This document shows positions 41,401-51,669 of a stretch of 64,000 nt of DNA, piece after piece. The stretch comes from Laccaria trichodermophora. Its lineage: Eukaryota > Basidiomycota > Agaricomycetes > Agaricales > Hydnangiaceae. The notes beneath the pieces were generated by a model. That model made no database searches and was not told where the DNA came from. It worked only from the letters and a program-made list of their open reading frames with translations. The position numbers were made by a program, and so were the translations under genes. The first letter of the stretch is position 1, and each line of letters begins with the position of its first letter. The stretch is from NCBI GenBank assembly GCA_018417955.1, contig JACTVC010000019.1:62001-126000 (forward strand), in the 5' to 3' direction.

Positions 41401-43627
41401 TTTCTAGCTCCTTTTCCTTCGCAATTCGACTTATTGGGGAGGCTAAGGCTTCATCACTTTTGATTCTAGCATGGATGACCGCGCGCAAGGCAGCGAACTG
41501 ATTCAGGTTGGCCGAGTGGAGTTTCCCAGTAGTTTTGTAGGGGGTCTTTGGCCCGGAATAGTTCGCGCTCTTGTGAGCAGCGATGGTCAAGGCAGCGACT
41601 TCGAGGGGCGTGGGCATTCGTTTCTCGTTTTGCGAGATCCTAGGATTTGGAAATGTTCGTTCAGGAGCCAAGCTGTCTAAGGAATGGGGACTCATGAGCG
41701 CGGGCCCCAATACAGATATGAGGGTGTAGTAGGTGAGGACAATGTTCCCTATATCCCAGAGGTCCACATGGGGCTCGGTTGAGTCTTCACGCTCTACTGT
41801 CACTGTTCCTGGATCACTCTCTCCCCTAATTCGACTTGACGAGGATGCTTGCTTCTCATCATTCCGGAACTTTCCTTGAGTAGCTGCGACTACAGTAACA
41901 AGCTGTTCCGCGCTGACGGAGGAAGGTCCCCAGGTCTTATTGTCGGAAATAGTTGCTTCTGGGAGGTTCGCGCTCTTGAGAGCTGCGGTCATTTTAGAGT
42001 CGTTCGCGCTCTCCGGGGCAGTGAGAATCTTAGTCACATTTTTACCAGGTACGGCCGTTTGATTCACGCGTTGGAAGGCTGCAGAATTCGAGGATGGATC
42101 TGCCCACCTGAACTTGGACAGCAAGTGCATTTCCGGGAGTGTGTGGTCGGATAGGGGCGAAGGAATGTTGCCCCGGGGGAGGGCGACTTCAAGGGCATGT
42201 TCCTCTTCCTCTGCTACTCCTTTTCCCTTTTCTCTTCTCGGCATTGACAGCGTTACAAGATCATGATTAGAGTAGCAGGAGTCACTGACATTGTTTCTCA
42301 GGTTATTCGTGCTCTTACAAGTGATGAGCACTTCATTCGCACCCTTCTCTATGGGCACGGGTATTGAGTTTGCCTTTTTAGAGGCAGCCCAGTTCAAGAG
42401 GGTAGTCGCTCTTGTCCGGTAAGACAAAGGAGTGGTTTGTTGGTGGCCGCCAGGTCTAATCAGTGGTGGTCGAGGGTGATTAGGGCATTGACGAGGAGGG
42501 GAATTCTCATGGACTATAATCGTTTGAGTTGTTGGGGTCCGGAATTTGTCAATTGGGAGAGATGACAGTGGACTGGTCGTTAGTGAGGAGTGGACGTTCA
42601 GCCGAGTAGCGTCGTCACCCTCGAAAGCAGCGAGATTTCGCGCTAACGAGATTGCTGGGGTGGTGGCAGATTGACTGACTGGGTCGACAGTCAATTCACC
42701 TTTACACAATTGAGAGCTTGTATAGATGATAGGACATTGATGAAATGGGAATTTCTCTGAGAATGCGGCCGCTTGGCTCGTCCACAAGAGGAGATTCCGG
42801 CTTCCAAGGGCTTGCCGCTGGCAATTCCTCGTGTAACTACTGCAGGCATAGCTTGTGTTGGAGGGGAGAGTCCGTTCCTTTGGCGTTGTTAGGGTTTTTG
42901 GAGGCTGCGAGCCGTTGTCTGCCGTAATCGGGTCATGCTCCTCGAAAGTGGCAGATAATCGCGTTATCATGAATATCGGAGGCACGATATGGTCATCCGT
43001 TGAATTTGGGTGGACACCCTCGAAATCGTCAAGCTTGTGTGCTAACGTGGGTCTAGGAACGACATGGTTGGCCTGATAGCCAGCGGTCTTGTCTTCACAC
43101 AGAGTAGTTGAGGGTGACCAGTCGTCATCTGTCGTAGCCGAGTTGCTACCTTCGAGAGCAGAGGGTAGTCGCGATGACGAGGGTATGGAAGAAGTAGAGT
43201 CGACGCCCGTCGCGGCTAAGTCGTTATCCTCAGAAGCAGCGGGTAAACGCGCTAACAAGGATAGGGAGGGTGTAGAGTTGTCATCCATCGTAGCTGAGTC
43301 ATTACCCTCAGAAGCAGCAACTATTCGCGCTATCGAGGGCATGGGTGAGACTTGGGAGGTTTGATGGATCGTGTTCTCATCTTCATGCGGCGTATTCGAG
43401 GACGAGGGGCTGTTGATCAGCCGAGGGGCGCTGTCACCCTCGAAAGTTGAGAGATTACGTGCTAACGGAGATTCCGGGTTGGATTGACTGAATGGGTCGT
43501 CGATTGGTTCAACTTCGCACCATTGAGGGCTCGTTAGCGTGGGGGACTTCCGGCCTTCAAGATCCTCAAAAGCAGCGGGTATCAGCACTAGCATAGGTTT
43601 GGGAGACGTGGAGTTGTCGTCCGTCAT
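35462..43627 (-). CDS. Giant pol-derived ORF of LTR-B, catalytic residues lost
   Basis: 2721 codons without a stop. The N-terminal third repeats a motif of the type LARLPAASEGNDSATTDD many times. Around residues 2040-2330 it follows the order of Gypsy pol with low similarity to LTR-A: GSIRLETAEVSEVKTVF parallels the RT segment FTQLEMHEDDVEKTVF; FDFTIYSKDGKGH parallels YIDNIVIYSKTYEDH; SYRLYTSTLN parallels the RNase H YRLYTDAS; TFIINHAALEWARV parallels TLITDHAALQWVKT. The tail (MFRENDELGRSFWFRKELTK) resembles the integrase CDRDPRWTSDFWKG region. In each case the catalytic Asp is gone. Despite strong divergence the frame is open, so the protein may be under selection. Function unknown; it is not an active polymerase. 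Confidence 0.6.
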   Translation of the reverse strand: MTDDNSTSPKPMLVLIPAAFEDLEGRKSPTLTSPQWCEVEPIDDPFSQSNPESPLARNLSTFEGDSAPRLINSPSSSNTPHEDENTIHQTSQVSPMPSIARIVAASEGNDSATMDDNSTPSLSLLARLPAASEDNDLAATGVDSTSSIPSSSRLPSALEGSNSATTDDDWSPSTTLCEDKTAGYQANHVVPRPTLAHKLDDFEGVHPNSTDDHIVPPIFMITRLSATFEEHDPITADNGSQPPKTLTTPKERTLPSNTSYACSSYTRNCQRQALGSRNLLLWTSQAAAFSEKFPFHQCPIIYTSSQLCKGELTVDPVSQSATTPAISLARNLAAFEGDDATRLNVHSSLTTSPLSSLPIDKFRTPTTQTIIVHENSPPRQCPNHPRPPLIRPGGHQQTTPLSYRTRATTLLNWAASKKANSIPVPIEKGANEVLITCKSTNNLRNNVSDSCYSNHDLVTLSMPRREKGKGVAEEEEHALEVALPRGNIPSPLSDHTLPEMHLLSKFRWADPSSNSAAFQRVNQTAVPGKNVTKILTAPESANDSKMTAALKSANLPEATISDNKTWGPSSVSAEQLVTVVAATQGKFRNDEKQASSSSRIRGESDPGTVTVEREDSTEPHVDLWDIGNIVLTYYTLISVLGPALMSPHSLDSLAPERTFPNPRISQNEKRMPTPLEVAALTIAAHKSANYSGPKTPYKTTGKLHSANLNQFAALRAVIHARIKSDEALASPISRIAKEKELERTAEERKDSSLFHMIPWGVKALSPTNRNTVNVSEPAFGGPHYSDVTTLEGIFSSFTVSWNHGNYLNTKTLVKITQEASFTDTNWLAASSAATQSKVLNDKTQVSSCSQVGKEEFWSSGSIKNPPTRMEPVTTPLNHASEFPIFTAAKDASVPGILTLLERTKNCRSEHLVGCSSPDDLCVVVRNSHSEASQMVLTKNQTLQVLVKSLYDQAYTAHRVLLHLTTMISNQITRPLEMELELAKMKKEGVDPQGPPHKEDGLEPLASTVLPSPLPIDCSILIRLSSCPAALIGAKGMHASCRSANKVPTVIRSANNPGPNRTARETFALELSLSVATTQFTRSKSNSPWEVEIKSEDQSEAHPRPVGLVEETLTSSTKLETSNGTERNRLPKAVWANPFIEQILQVLANYIPKQKRDRFLSNYDRPPLSRQLQAPHLDQTELSPTYHKPRHYPTVLLKCFIRNLLTRKECYSSIPRGFIGIVAYLRSQVIKDYWVLTRFSIQCLQVSCWAELQRINGRIQKRRHTREQAQRKRHSHLLINSRIDFETLIEPNQTTLQTESTAFGIWQCQSLASHRLLKGEGFIISKSPPAPTLRPNFAHDPAANRRQSIGRTGDLLVPDFISVHESKSCSVQQSPKPARIIIRPRAPAASHLRKLSLKLRTSYAQRGRETLPTLNHAFLTYHCDVIITGIRLHFISGERAQGQTYSFNKGAFGFTVLDIRLAVNRIHKELSAPWLRVEYHKRPTLCYGSNHSHATYAMNAEINSSKDERESYTRSREADKERYMNLASNTEAKPFDQLFWAGGPTTVTREEFLHDRTRKGATIEPDNSDVRSSLPCVECIYARSKQVLWNCPPSRKRDVIHKVLEDLDPDKIEERDGRCLFMWVTCATQNNPEGSFAAIKCDRVTVKMHKVFDQTKVLPVATYHRVLAFHHDWQRIRRYERRKSKGLSLVSRALGRTSAKTMEPVEDLQTVSKLSVTKFIIEHRELFGRVIFAASARHCNLAVEISAVYTTGFFIHGKAVARARPKDSAKQHTEFMTSNEALIRPSTVTLGTEGQDIMIASSLTIIVASLLPWHVLGGEAVGYPHDPGVTMNKPRDEGCLHDLDVVIDRPRDKKPEVVGYLPDPEVTTDKPRDKGHLHDMDVETDRPQEGELLSKTTDSAEAMKTNVPRTLEIMGYLIAAAPEHDGRIKGCLPWELEITAFSKNPLERNRDEPLDLNPETFPEFREGSSRVWPRNVAAYEMNDRLKHVKARIQTPPLPNIQSTSEPTNEAQPAKLKATGRLLLKGPQASSLDILTGSIRLETAEVSEVKTVFRCRLRPWWIEGMLLNLISLQSPVFDFTIYSKDGKGHSICPDKLLGAAAVSGLFLVSSPIKDYRSHTIVLLLGQKLLQLEWLALKEEVQATSTLAHPMSSNQRPISFETAIHFLNHASPYSMITTPLLDLLSGVVERQQSADSIIILEQTKDARANNLEPEHPIANKSYRLYTSTLNLTPRIRLRQGQPTLVRDLEVTFSHNRSKGVWEVVNKMPQLVDKLPKERCEIHLTNGWGAMPDVTNERIGQVIASGKWTFKSAGIYYEREGDTFIINHAALEWARVLKRVNQQLVAWGAVATVHRSPRHETNSPLDNNSVPIRATAVPSQAAYPTRRWEDAIDSQILEVYTRPLAAEGKHRSPLDSEKAVKDEFSETRMNHQIEMNSLPLNRTDPGEQCHETIPVYLSRFIRFTNIHAPSGTHDAGCSYDSCADGPLRIKQITDNGTNRPCEVCNAYHSSELLCSTSWRKRISLSVPASDSEGKDSLLCCERSLLNVSWAMKVQKGLRRRQGCVEVEEIDNCHLDTWPNGMEEHQKRRYLKESISCFDKYKGYPLKRDLHAALVTPIDRATETVSGCMELHPVSNNPNVAMNEASPSREVPYNESMNDFDRTNSLEPFPLNLMLHKTPVSREFAPVQAAVVAEANGLQLIPRQMFRENDELGRSFWFRKELTKQA

Positions 43628-43660
43628 TTCCGAGCTGTTGCCCTCGAAAGCGGCGGGTAT

Positions 43661-44411
43661 TCACGCTATCGAGGGTACAGGGCTACCATGAGTGGGGAAA
43701 TCAGGTTCAGTGTCAGGTTTTTCCGTCATCGGCACCCCCCTCTCCTTTTCCCTAGTCCTTATCAGCGCTACGATTTCGTGACTGGAAGAGTGATTGGAGT
43801 TGCAGAATTCGATTCTATGGCGGTCGTCATTGAAAGGGTAGGTTGTCCATTTTGTCGAGTAGAGTAACGAGGTGGTCCGCCCACAGATGCCTGGTTTAAA
43901 CGGCGGCGGTTGGTGATTAGGGCGATGACGGGATGGGGATTCTTCAGGGGATATCACCATTGAGCTTGTCTGCGAGGGGAAATCCCAGCTTTCAAAGTCC
44001 TGATAACGGCAGTTTTTCATGCAACTGCGATGGGCATAGCTTGTGTTGGTTGGGAGAGATTGAGTCTTTGACGATGTCGGGGTTATTGAAAGCCTAGAAC
44101 CGTTGTTCGTCGTAGCCGAGTTGTTACCATCGAAAGCAGCGGGTATTCGCGCTAACGTGGGCAAAGGCGATACAGAGCCGTTGCCCTCGAAAGCGGCGGG
44201 TATTCGCGCTAACGAGGGTGTGGGAGCCTCGAGCGAGACGTGGTCAACGGTTTTCTCACCAGTGTTAGGTTTTAGGTTTACTTGGGAGTTGGAAGGTCTG
44301 GAAACTGTCGTGAGTTGACAGGAACTGTCAATCAGACTTGCCTTATCTAGTTTCTCTGAGCTTCTGCGCTCACGGACTTCATCTTGGTGAAGTCCGCGGT
44401 GCCCCCACCAT
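43661..44411 (-). CDS. LTR-B upstream ORF with repeat motifs
   Basis: Open frame between the 5' LTR and the giant ORF, containing LARIPAAFEGNGS and LARIPAAFDGNNSATT, the same motif as the N-terminus of the giant ORF; it also has SYAHRSCMKNCRYQDFESWD, which matches SYACSSYTRNCQRQALGSRN there. The frame ends only about 34 bp before the giant ORF begins, with the same motif continuing across, so the two were probably one frame, separated by a single stop or frameshift. The first part of the open frame lies in the LTR itself. No domain recognised. Confidence 0.45.
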
Positions 44412-44779
44412 TGTGAAACCGTAGGGCGATTCGGGACTTCTTGACGAAGGCGTGAGTGCGAGATGGCGGCGGAGAATATTCGTGGTACGCGTGAAAGAGT
44501 TCGTAACGTGGTGCCGCAAAGCGGTACCACGTGTAGTTTATCCTGTGACCCAGGAACTGGGGCGCGGTCACCCGGCGCAGGACTCTTGTATCCCGGAGGG
44601 GAGGCATAAGGCTGCCTAGCCGTACAGAAAAGGGGTGACTCCGTCCACATGTAATATATGATGTGGTTGCAAAGTGAGTATCTTTGTTGTGAATGCAACG
44701 CTATACAGAGTAGGGATAAATACAAGTAAATACGATGATTCTAAGTCACGCATGGAGTATGTACTACCACACCGTTACA
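44412..44779 (-). repeat. LTR-B 5' LTR
   Basis: 368 bp, apparently identical to 34047-34414. Target duplication GGAAT follows at 44780. Confidence 0.9.
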
Positions 44780-44915
44780 GGAATGATCAAGACGGATGCA
44801 ATGCGTTTCCGTTCCTCTGACTTGAAAAGAAATATTAAGTCATGAAATATAGATCAAAATGAAAGAATACGAAAAGAAAAGAGATGAGGCATAGGATAAA
44901 TACAATGCGCTTATT

Positions 44916-47900
44916 TCAAAGGTTGTGTGCTGAGCGATACTCCTTCAAGAGGAGAGGCGAGTTCTTGAGATCTGTGGCTGTGGCCCAGGTGTCGAATTGC
45001 GGCCCGTAGTCCGCCCAACAAACCAAGTATCTCAAGGTTGCTTTCTTGCCTACTCGCTTGTGTCCTACTATTCTTTCTACTTCGAATTCCTTGGATTCGG
45101 GTCTCCGTACGAAGGAGTCAGGTAGGACTGTTCTGTCTGGGTAAGTCGTGTCGGTTTCGTACTTCTTCAGGTGTTGCACATTGATGATGGGTGACCCCAG
45201 GTAGTTGTCGCCCATTCTCAGGCGATAAACATTTGGGTTGACTTTCTGGAGGATTTCGAATGGGCCGATCCAACGTGTTGTAAGCTTTGCTCCCTCTCCT
45301 TTGGCTTCCGCCCATTCTAAAGAGTGTGGGTTTACTAGAACTTTATCTCCTTCCTTCAAGTCGAGCGCTCTCCGACCTTTGTTATGCTCCCGGGCTTGGT
45401 GGTGCTGCGCGTGGGCGATCGCTTGCCTGGCGCTATCCCTGTGCACTTGTAAGTGAGCCAACCATTCTTCCGAATTTGTCCTTTTAACTTCCTTTCCCTT
45501 AGCATCTCTAGGAATCAGAAAGTCGACCGGCGTCCTTGGCTCAAAACCGAACATAAGGAAGTTCGGGGTCGCACCTGTGGATGAATGCACACTGGAGTTA
45601 TATGCCCATTCGAGTAGGGGTAACCATAACGCCCAAGTTTCCTTGTGGTTTGCTGTGAAGGCCCTGATCATGACCTTGAGGAACCTGTTAACTATTTCGG
45701 TCTGGCCGTCGTGTTGAGGATGGTGGGACGAGGATAAGGACATCTTGGTGCGTAAAGATTTTGCTACGCCTTTCCAGAAGTCTGATGTCCAACGGGGGTC
45801 GCGGTCGCAAATTATACTCTCGGGAAGGCCGAAACGACACGCTATCTTTTTCACGAAGAGAGCTCCAAACTCTTCCGCATCTAAACCGGTTGTGGTCGGA
45901 GTGAAATTTCCGTGTTTTGTGAGTCTATCCACTGTCACATGGATAGCATTGTAACCATCCGACCAGGGTAAGTTTACAATAAAGTCCATAGATATCGATT
46001 GATAAGGGCGGGATGGTATAGGGTTTGGAATCAAGTAACCGTACTTGTTGAAGTTCGGGTGTTTGACTTTCTGACATACGTCGCAAGTTTGCACAAATCT
46101 CACAATGTCAGTCTTCATTCTTTTCCAATAGAATCGTCCACTAAGCTTTTGCCATAGTTTCTCCAAACCTTGGTGGGCACCTTCGTACGCTTGCTCATGT
46201 GCTTCTTCTAACAGTAATCTCCTCTTTTCTAGAGGAACGCATAATCGTGGTTGATAGTCCGCATCCCTGAAGAATAGAAGACCATCAGAATCTCTGAAGA
46301 ATCGGTGTCCAGGTGTCCAATTTTCGACTAGCGATTTCGGATTTTCCCAGATTTTAACCAAGTGAGGATTGTTTCGGTAAGCCTCTATCCATTCCCGTTT
46401 CACGTTTTCGTCTAAATGAACTAGAACATTCGGAGGGGGATTCGTTGCACCCCAATACGCATCCGATGGATCTGGGCCAGTCTCCTCTGGCTCCTTCTGT
46501 TCTTCATCCGGCCACTCAACTGGTTCATCAAGAGCGTCCGCTGGGGCTTCGTTTTTTTGTCTAGAGTTTCGAGTATTGACCGACGCTTCCTTTACTTCTT
46601 GTAAGCAGTCGTGAATGCTGAAGGCCATGAACGCAGCTTTGCCCATGGAAGGATTGGAGGAGAAATCCACGTGGATCGGATTCATTTCCAGGGCGGTAGA
46701 ATCGTCCCTCGCTGGGGAATCTTGTGGGGGCGGTGCACGATATAGCCTAGAGAGAGGATCGACATTAGAATGTTTCCTCCCAGGTCGGTGCACAATCAAA
46801 AGATGAGGTGCGTATGCAGAGAAAACCGTTCCCCAAGCCGCTAACCTGCAATTAGAATTTTCGTAGGTCTTCACCCATTGTAGTGCGGCATGATCGGTGA
46901 TCAAGGTCACTTTCTCCCCTTCGATAAATGGCTGGAATTTTACCAGACCTTCTTTAGCTCCCAGTGCCTCGCGTTCGGTTGTGGAATACCGTGTCTCTGC
47001 AGATTTGAAGGTGCGTGACCAGTAGGCGATCACCCGTTCTATGTAAACTACGGTGTCTTCGAACTCTTCAGCCCAATCCTCGGCAGCTAACCCATCCTTC
47101 AGGGATGAAGGTAATTGCACTACCAAACTCGGTGGCTTCTTCCCAGCCTTGTGGGCTTTCTCCAGCTGGGAGTAAAGCCTCGTCCCTTTCAGATCCTTGA
47201 TCATGATCGGTTGGATCTGCTGGAGCGCACATCCCAACGCTTCATCGGATGCGTCAGTGTATAACCGGTAAGGTAAGCCTTCTATTGGATGTCCTAATAC
47301 TGGTGCTTCTTGCAACGCTGTCTTGATAGATTCGAAAGCCGTCTCGCATTCAGCTGTCCAGGACCATTTCGCTCCTTTCCGCAGAAGCTGGAACAAAGGA
47401 TAGCAACGGTCAGAATAGTAGGGGATGAAGGCCGAAAAGTAGACGGCCATACCCAAAAATGTCTGGAGTTGGGACAGCTTGGACGGCCGTTGAAGGTCGA
47501 GTATTGCACGAACTTTCTCAGCGTGGGTCGATAATCCCAATCGCGAGACCTTGTGACCTAGCAGTAGGATAGAGGAATAAAAGAGATGGCATTTCACTGG
47601 AGATAGGGTAATTCCCGCATGTTCGATAGCTTCCAATACCTTGTCTAGGTGATCAATGTGATCCTCGTAAGTCTTAGAATAGATCACGATGTTGTCTATG
47701 TACACCAGGCAGAAAATCCACAAGTAGGGGGCTAGAATGCCCTGCATAACTCGTTGGAAGATAGAAGGACCATTTCGCAAACCAAATGGCATCCTTCTAA
47801 ATTGAAAAAGACCTCTATGCGTCCTAAACACAGTCTTTTCGACGTCATCTTCATGCATTTCTAGCTGAGTAAAACCTGACAAGGCGTCCAGAGAGGATAG

Positions 47901-50900
47901 GACTTGAGCACCTGATAACGACGATAAGATTTCCGACTGTCTTGGAATGGGAAATTCGTCCGGTGTGGTCGCAGCGTTGAGCTTTCGGTAGTCAACACAG
48001 AAACGGGGTTTACCATTTCGGTAGGCAATGACCACAGGGGTGCTCCAAGGGCTCTTTGACGGTTCTATAACATCTAACTCAAACCACTTATCCAGTTGTT
48101 CATCCATGACAGCTCTTTTGGCGGGTGACGAGCCATACATCGGTACTGCGATCGGGACTTGGCCATCGACTGTCCTAATATGTACTTTGCTCGGATGGTG
48201 GCCCAACCGCCCGTCAAAGCCGAATGCCCGTTGACGTCGTTTCAACATCTCCCAGGCCCTTTCCTTCAAGTGTTCTGGGAGGGAACCTACATCTAGCCAC
48301 TCTTCCATTTTCTCGGAGGGGTATGTCGTCAAATCTGGCAACTCTGCAGTCTTGGGACCAAAAGCTTCGGGTTCTTCATCTGGGGCTACTTTGGTCATTG
48401 GTTCCTCAGGGACTTTATCATGCTCGGAGAGTTCTGATTCCTGTGAAGCCTCCCCTTGGGTCTTTGAAGAAATGGATATGATGGCCGCAATGGCTTGCGC
48501 GGAACGGGCAAGTTTCTCGAACTCGACTTTTGAAGAAGGTGTGTCGAAAAACTCTTGCGGGTCGACTAGGTAACCCACTACGTCCCCTTTCCTTATCATT
48601 CTTGGATGTGGAGAGGGGTTGGAGATCGGGATCCAAGGATCCGAGGCTGAGATCAGTACGTTGGGAACGATGAATGCTGAATCGTTATTAGAGGCTAACA
48701 GATTCTTCTCGACTAGCCAGGTTTTGTCTTCTTTGAAGTGACCATCGACTTTAATCCTCTTGCACTCGTCTGGGCGTAGACAACAGTCTTCGGATGCACG
48801 TACTGTCCGCTTCTCAATTCCAAATTTCCTTCTGTCCCTGGCCTTTTTCGCTTTATTTCTCTTGTGCAACTTCGATTTAATGAAGCTGGCGACTGCGCTG
48901 GCGCTTTGTTGCATTCGGCTGAAGTCGCCGGTTCGACTGACCCCCCTGGCTGGAACTGAATATGGCGCACCGGAGAAGTTAACGACCGACTTAAAATCGA
49001 TTCTATGAGCGACGGTTAGTTCGTAATTCAAGTGGTAGTCCTCTCCCAACAAAATAGGAATGGTCATGTCCGGAACTACGTAGGCCTCAGCCTCAGTCTC
49101 GATGATCACTCCCTCTGAAGATTCCATGAAGATGGGGATCCGGATGTAGCCTTGGATCTTGGCGTCCTTGTCAGTAAGCTGCCATAAATCCATTTTTAAT
49201 CCTTTCTGACATGCAGGACGATCTTTGAGAGACTCTAAGTATTCTTGTGAAATCAATGTAACATCCGCACAAGAATCCAGCCTCAAGTCGATTCGATTGT
49301 TTCTCAGAGACCCAACCCATCCTTGGACCACGACAACGGAAACTCCTATGGCTGAAGATCCTGCGGGCGTAAAACGTCGTTTCTTCAGCTTAATTTTGAG
49401 GTCTGTAGTAGGCGGTCCTGTGGTCGCGTTGGAAGAGTAAGCTTCCTTAGTTTCAGTGTCTGCCATCTGCGGGTCTGGCTCTAGTGAATCTGGCTCGCCT
49501 GGATGGAGCGGAGGGGATCTAAAATTTGGTTCCACCTTCTCTGAGTCTTCGTCATCTTCGAACTCTAGCTCATCTATTCTTTGTAATAGATGCTTTGGAG
49601 ACTTGGGCTTGATTAGGTGGGCTATGACGTCCTCATCTTCGACTTCCTCCATGGTGGTCCGCCTTGAAGCTTTGTAGGCTTCCGCAATGCTGGGCTTACT
49701 CGCCTCCTCTGCAGGGGTCTGCGGGGTGGACGATGCCTGCTCAAAACCCTGCTGGGACAGAGATTCAAGAACTATGGGCTGGTAGGTCATCTGGCCCGAA
49801 AGTCTTTCATTTAGCAGAACGGAATACGCTGACGCATAGGCTTTATCGGCCTCGTCCTCGGACCAAATTTCCACTGAATTGGCGGAACACTTTGCTCTTT
49901 CCAGGTAAGTATTCCAGTCTGGGCATTCCTTGTCCCAGTGATTCGCGCTGCCACAGCATTTACACGGAGAAGGGGGCATTTTCCCCATTTTCGTTGTGAC
50001 TTGATCGTTTTTCGAAAACGGATACCCTCCTTTAGGAGGCAGACGCGGTCTCTGCCGTAGTACTTGGTAGGCTTTGTGCAAAATATGCTGCCCCGAACTG
50101 AGATCCTCAACAGCAGTCGACGAAGCTGAGGGAGCTATATCTTCGGTAGTAGGTAGGGGAACGGAATCAGTACTAGCTCCAAATTCTACTAAGTTAACTC
50201 GTTTCTGCTGGTATTGTTTTTCTTGGACGAACCCCATCTGTCTAAGCTGTGTGACGATGTTATCCATAGAGGGTGTGAGTCCCCCTTTCGAGACACGATA
50301 AGCTTCTAAAAGAGCTTCTTCGTGCTCAGTAACTCGTGAGTACAACTCGCTTGAGTCCTTGACACTGCTCAGAAGTAAAATCGGTCCCCAGCTCACGGGG
50401 GCCTTTCTCATGATATAAAAGACTTCTAAGGGTCCCCTGGCGTCGACGGAGAGGAGCATACGAGTGTATATGATTCGTCTGATGATGAATTCAGAGGGCA
50501 ATTCCCTCTCGTGATTCCTTTCCCTGAAAGATTGGGCATTATAATAGTTGTTCATCTTCAATTGCCAGCGGTGGCCAAGGAAACCATCCTTAATGCCCTT
50601 TAAAAACTTTAGGTAATGGGATCGCATGTAACTCTGGTGTGCTATTGGTAAGGTCACAAACCAACGTCGGACGGGAGAACCGTCCTTCAAACGGAACCAC
50701 AGCCAATAGCCTAAAGCTTCAGGGAGCCAGCCTCCTAGGTATGCCAGTTGCTGGATTTGCCAGAAATAGTCAATCGCGGTCCAGTGGTTACCGTCCCACT
50801 CAGGTAACTGTTCTACTTTTAACTCAGTTTTAATCGAAGCAGGCATGTTGCCATAAGGAGCTGGAGGCCATGAGTCGTTGCTCTGGGGGTGTGGTCCACC

Positions 50901-51650
50901 ACCTCCGCCTGGGTCACCTCCTCCACCACCACCACTTCCCCCACCAGGGTTGTTGTAGAACTGTGGCGTTCTAGGAGGGGGATTATTGTTCGGCCCTCCT
51001 CCACCACCTTGATTGGGTGGGCCTCCTCCTGGATCGCCTCCTCCTCCTCCCGGATGTGGAGGACCATTGCCGCCCCCTCTTGGGGGACCGTTCCCACCAC
51101 CTCCACTCAGAGGAAGGTGCGGGGATCCGTGGAAACCATTCGATGCAAATGGGTTAGCGTTCTTGGGGAGGGAGTTACCGGTAGGGGTTGTAGCCGCTGT
51201 TTGGGTAGAGTCGGGGATTCGTTTGGTTATGGTGAGTGCGCTCGTCCCTTGACTTGCGCTGTACTCCCTAACGTTCTCCCCTAGGTCGGTCCTTGAAGGA
51301 GTAGCCAGTCCTATCGTGACGTCTGGGGTGGAGCTTGAGCCTAATCCAGGAGTAGAGAAAAAAGCAGAGGAGAGACCCTCAGTTGACGTATCAAAGAAAC
51401 GGGTTCCTTTCTTGAAGGGTGTTTGGAAGCCGAAGGATGGCTCCATTCCCTCATCAAAGTTTCTACCCTGTTCCACGCTAGTTGAAGCATCTTCCCAGGG
51501 AGCGCTTTCTTCCCACTCAACCTTTTTCTTTCCTTGAACAACCTGGGTCCAGGAGAGCTCGGAAGTTGGGGGTTGCGAAACAGCGGTCGATGGTAAGGGC
51601 GGTGTAGGACAAATCACATCCCAACTCAGCCCATCCCGGAGAGCCTCTCA
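44916..51650 (-). CDS. LTR-A Gag(C-term)-Pol polyprotein, chromovirus
   Basis: Over 2230 codons, open from a TGA at 51650-51648. Domains by approximate residue counted from 51617: Gly/Pro-rich gag region (170-250); gag body; CCHC knuckle CKCCGSANHWDKEC (547); aspartic protease LDSCADVTLIS (780); reverse transcriptase with FCVDYRKLN and, at 1307, VYIDNIVIYS; RNase H YRLYTDAS (1450) and ITDHAALQW; integrase HHCC zinc finger (1806-1846) and DDE core with SMDFIVNL, CDRDPRW and HDGQTE; C-terminal chromodomain (YLVCWADYGPQFDTW, 2176-2215), which places it among chromoviruses. The RT box reads YIDN instead of YIDD, replacing an essential Asp. The gag N-terminus is on the far side of the 51670-53556 insertion. 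Confidence 0.9.
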
Positions 51651-51669
51651 CGCGCCTGACAAGATTTGG

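Larger units (their letters stand above)
34047..44779 (-). mobile_element. LTR-B: non-autonomous LTR retrotransposon nested in LTR-A
   Basis: Two 368-bp LTRs (34047-34414 and 44412-44779) that look identical, TGTAACGG...TTTCACA on the coding strand, with target duplication GGAAT (34042-34046 and 44780-44784). The purine tract GGGGGGGCTT lies inside the left LTR and matches that of LTR-A. LTR identity means a recent insertion. The only large ORF is a 2721-codon pol-derived frame without catalytic residues, so mobility must be supplied in trans. Confidence 0.9.

Noticed and set aside
38256..43364. Plus-strand frames opposite the giant LTR-B ORF
   Set aside because: Shadows of the minus-strand repeats; no independent signal.
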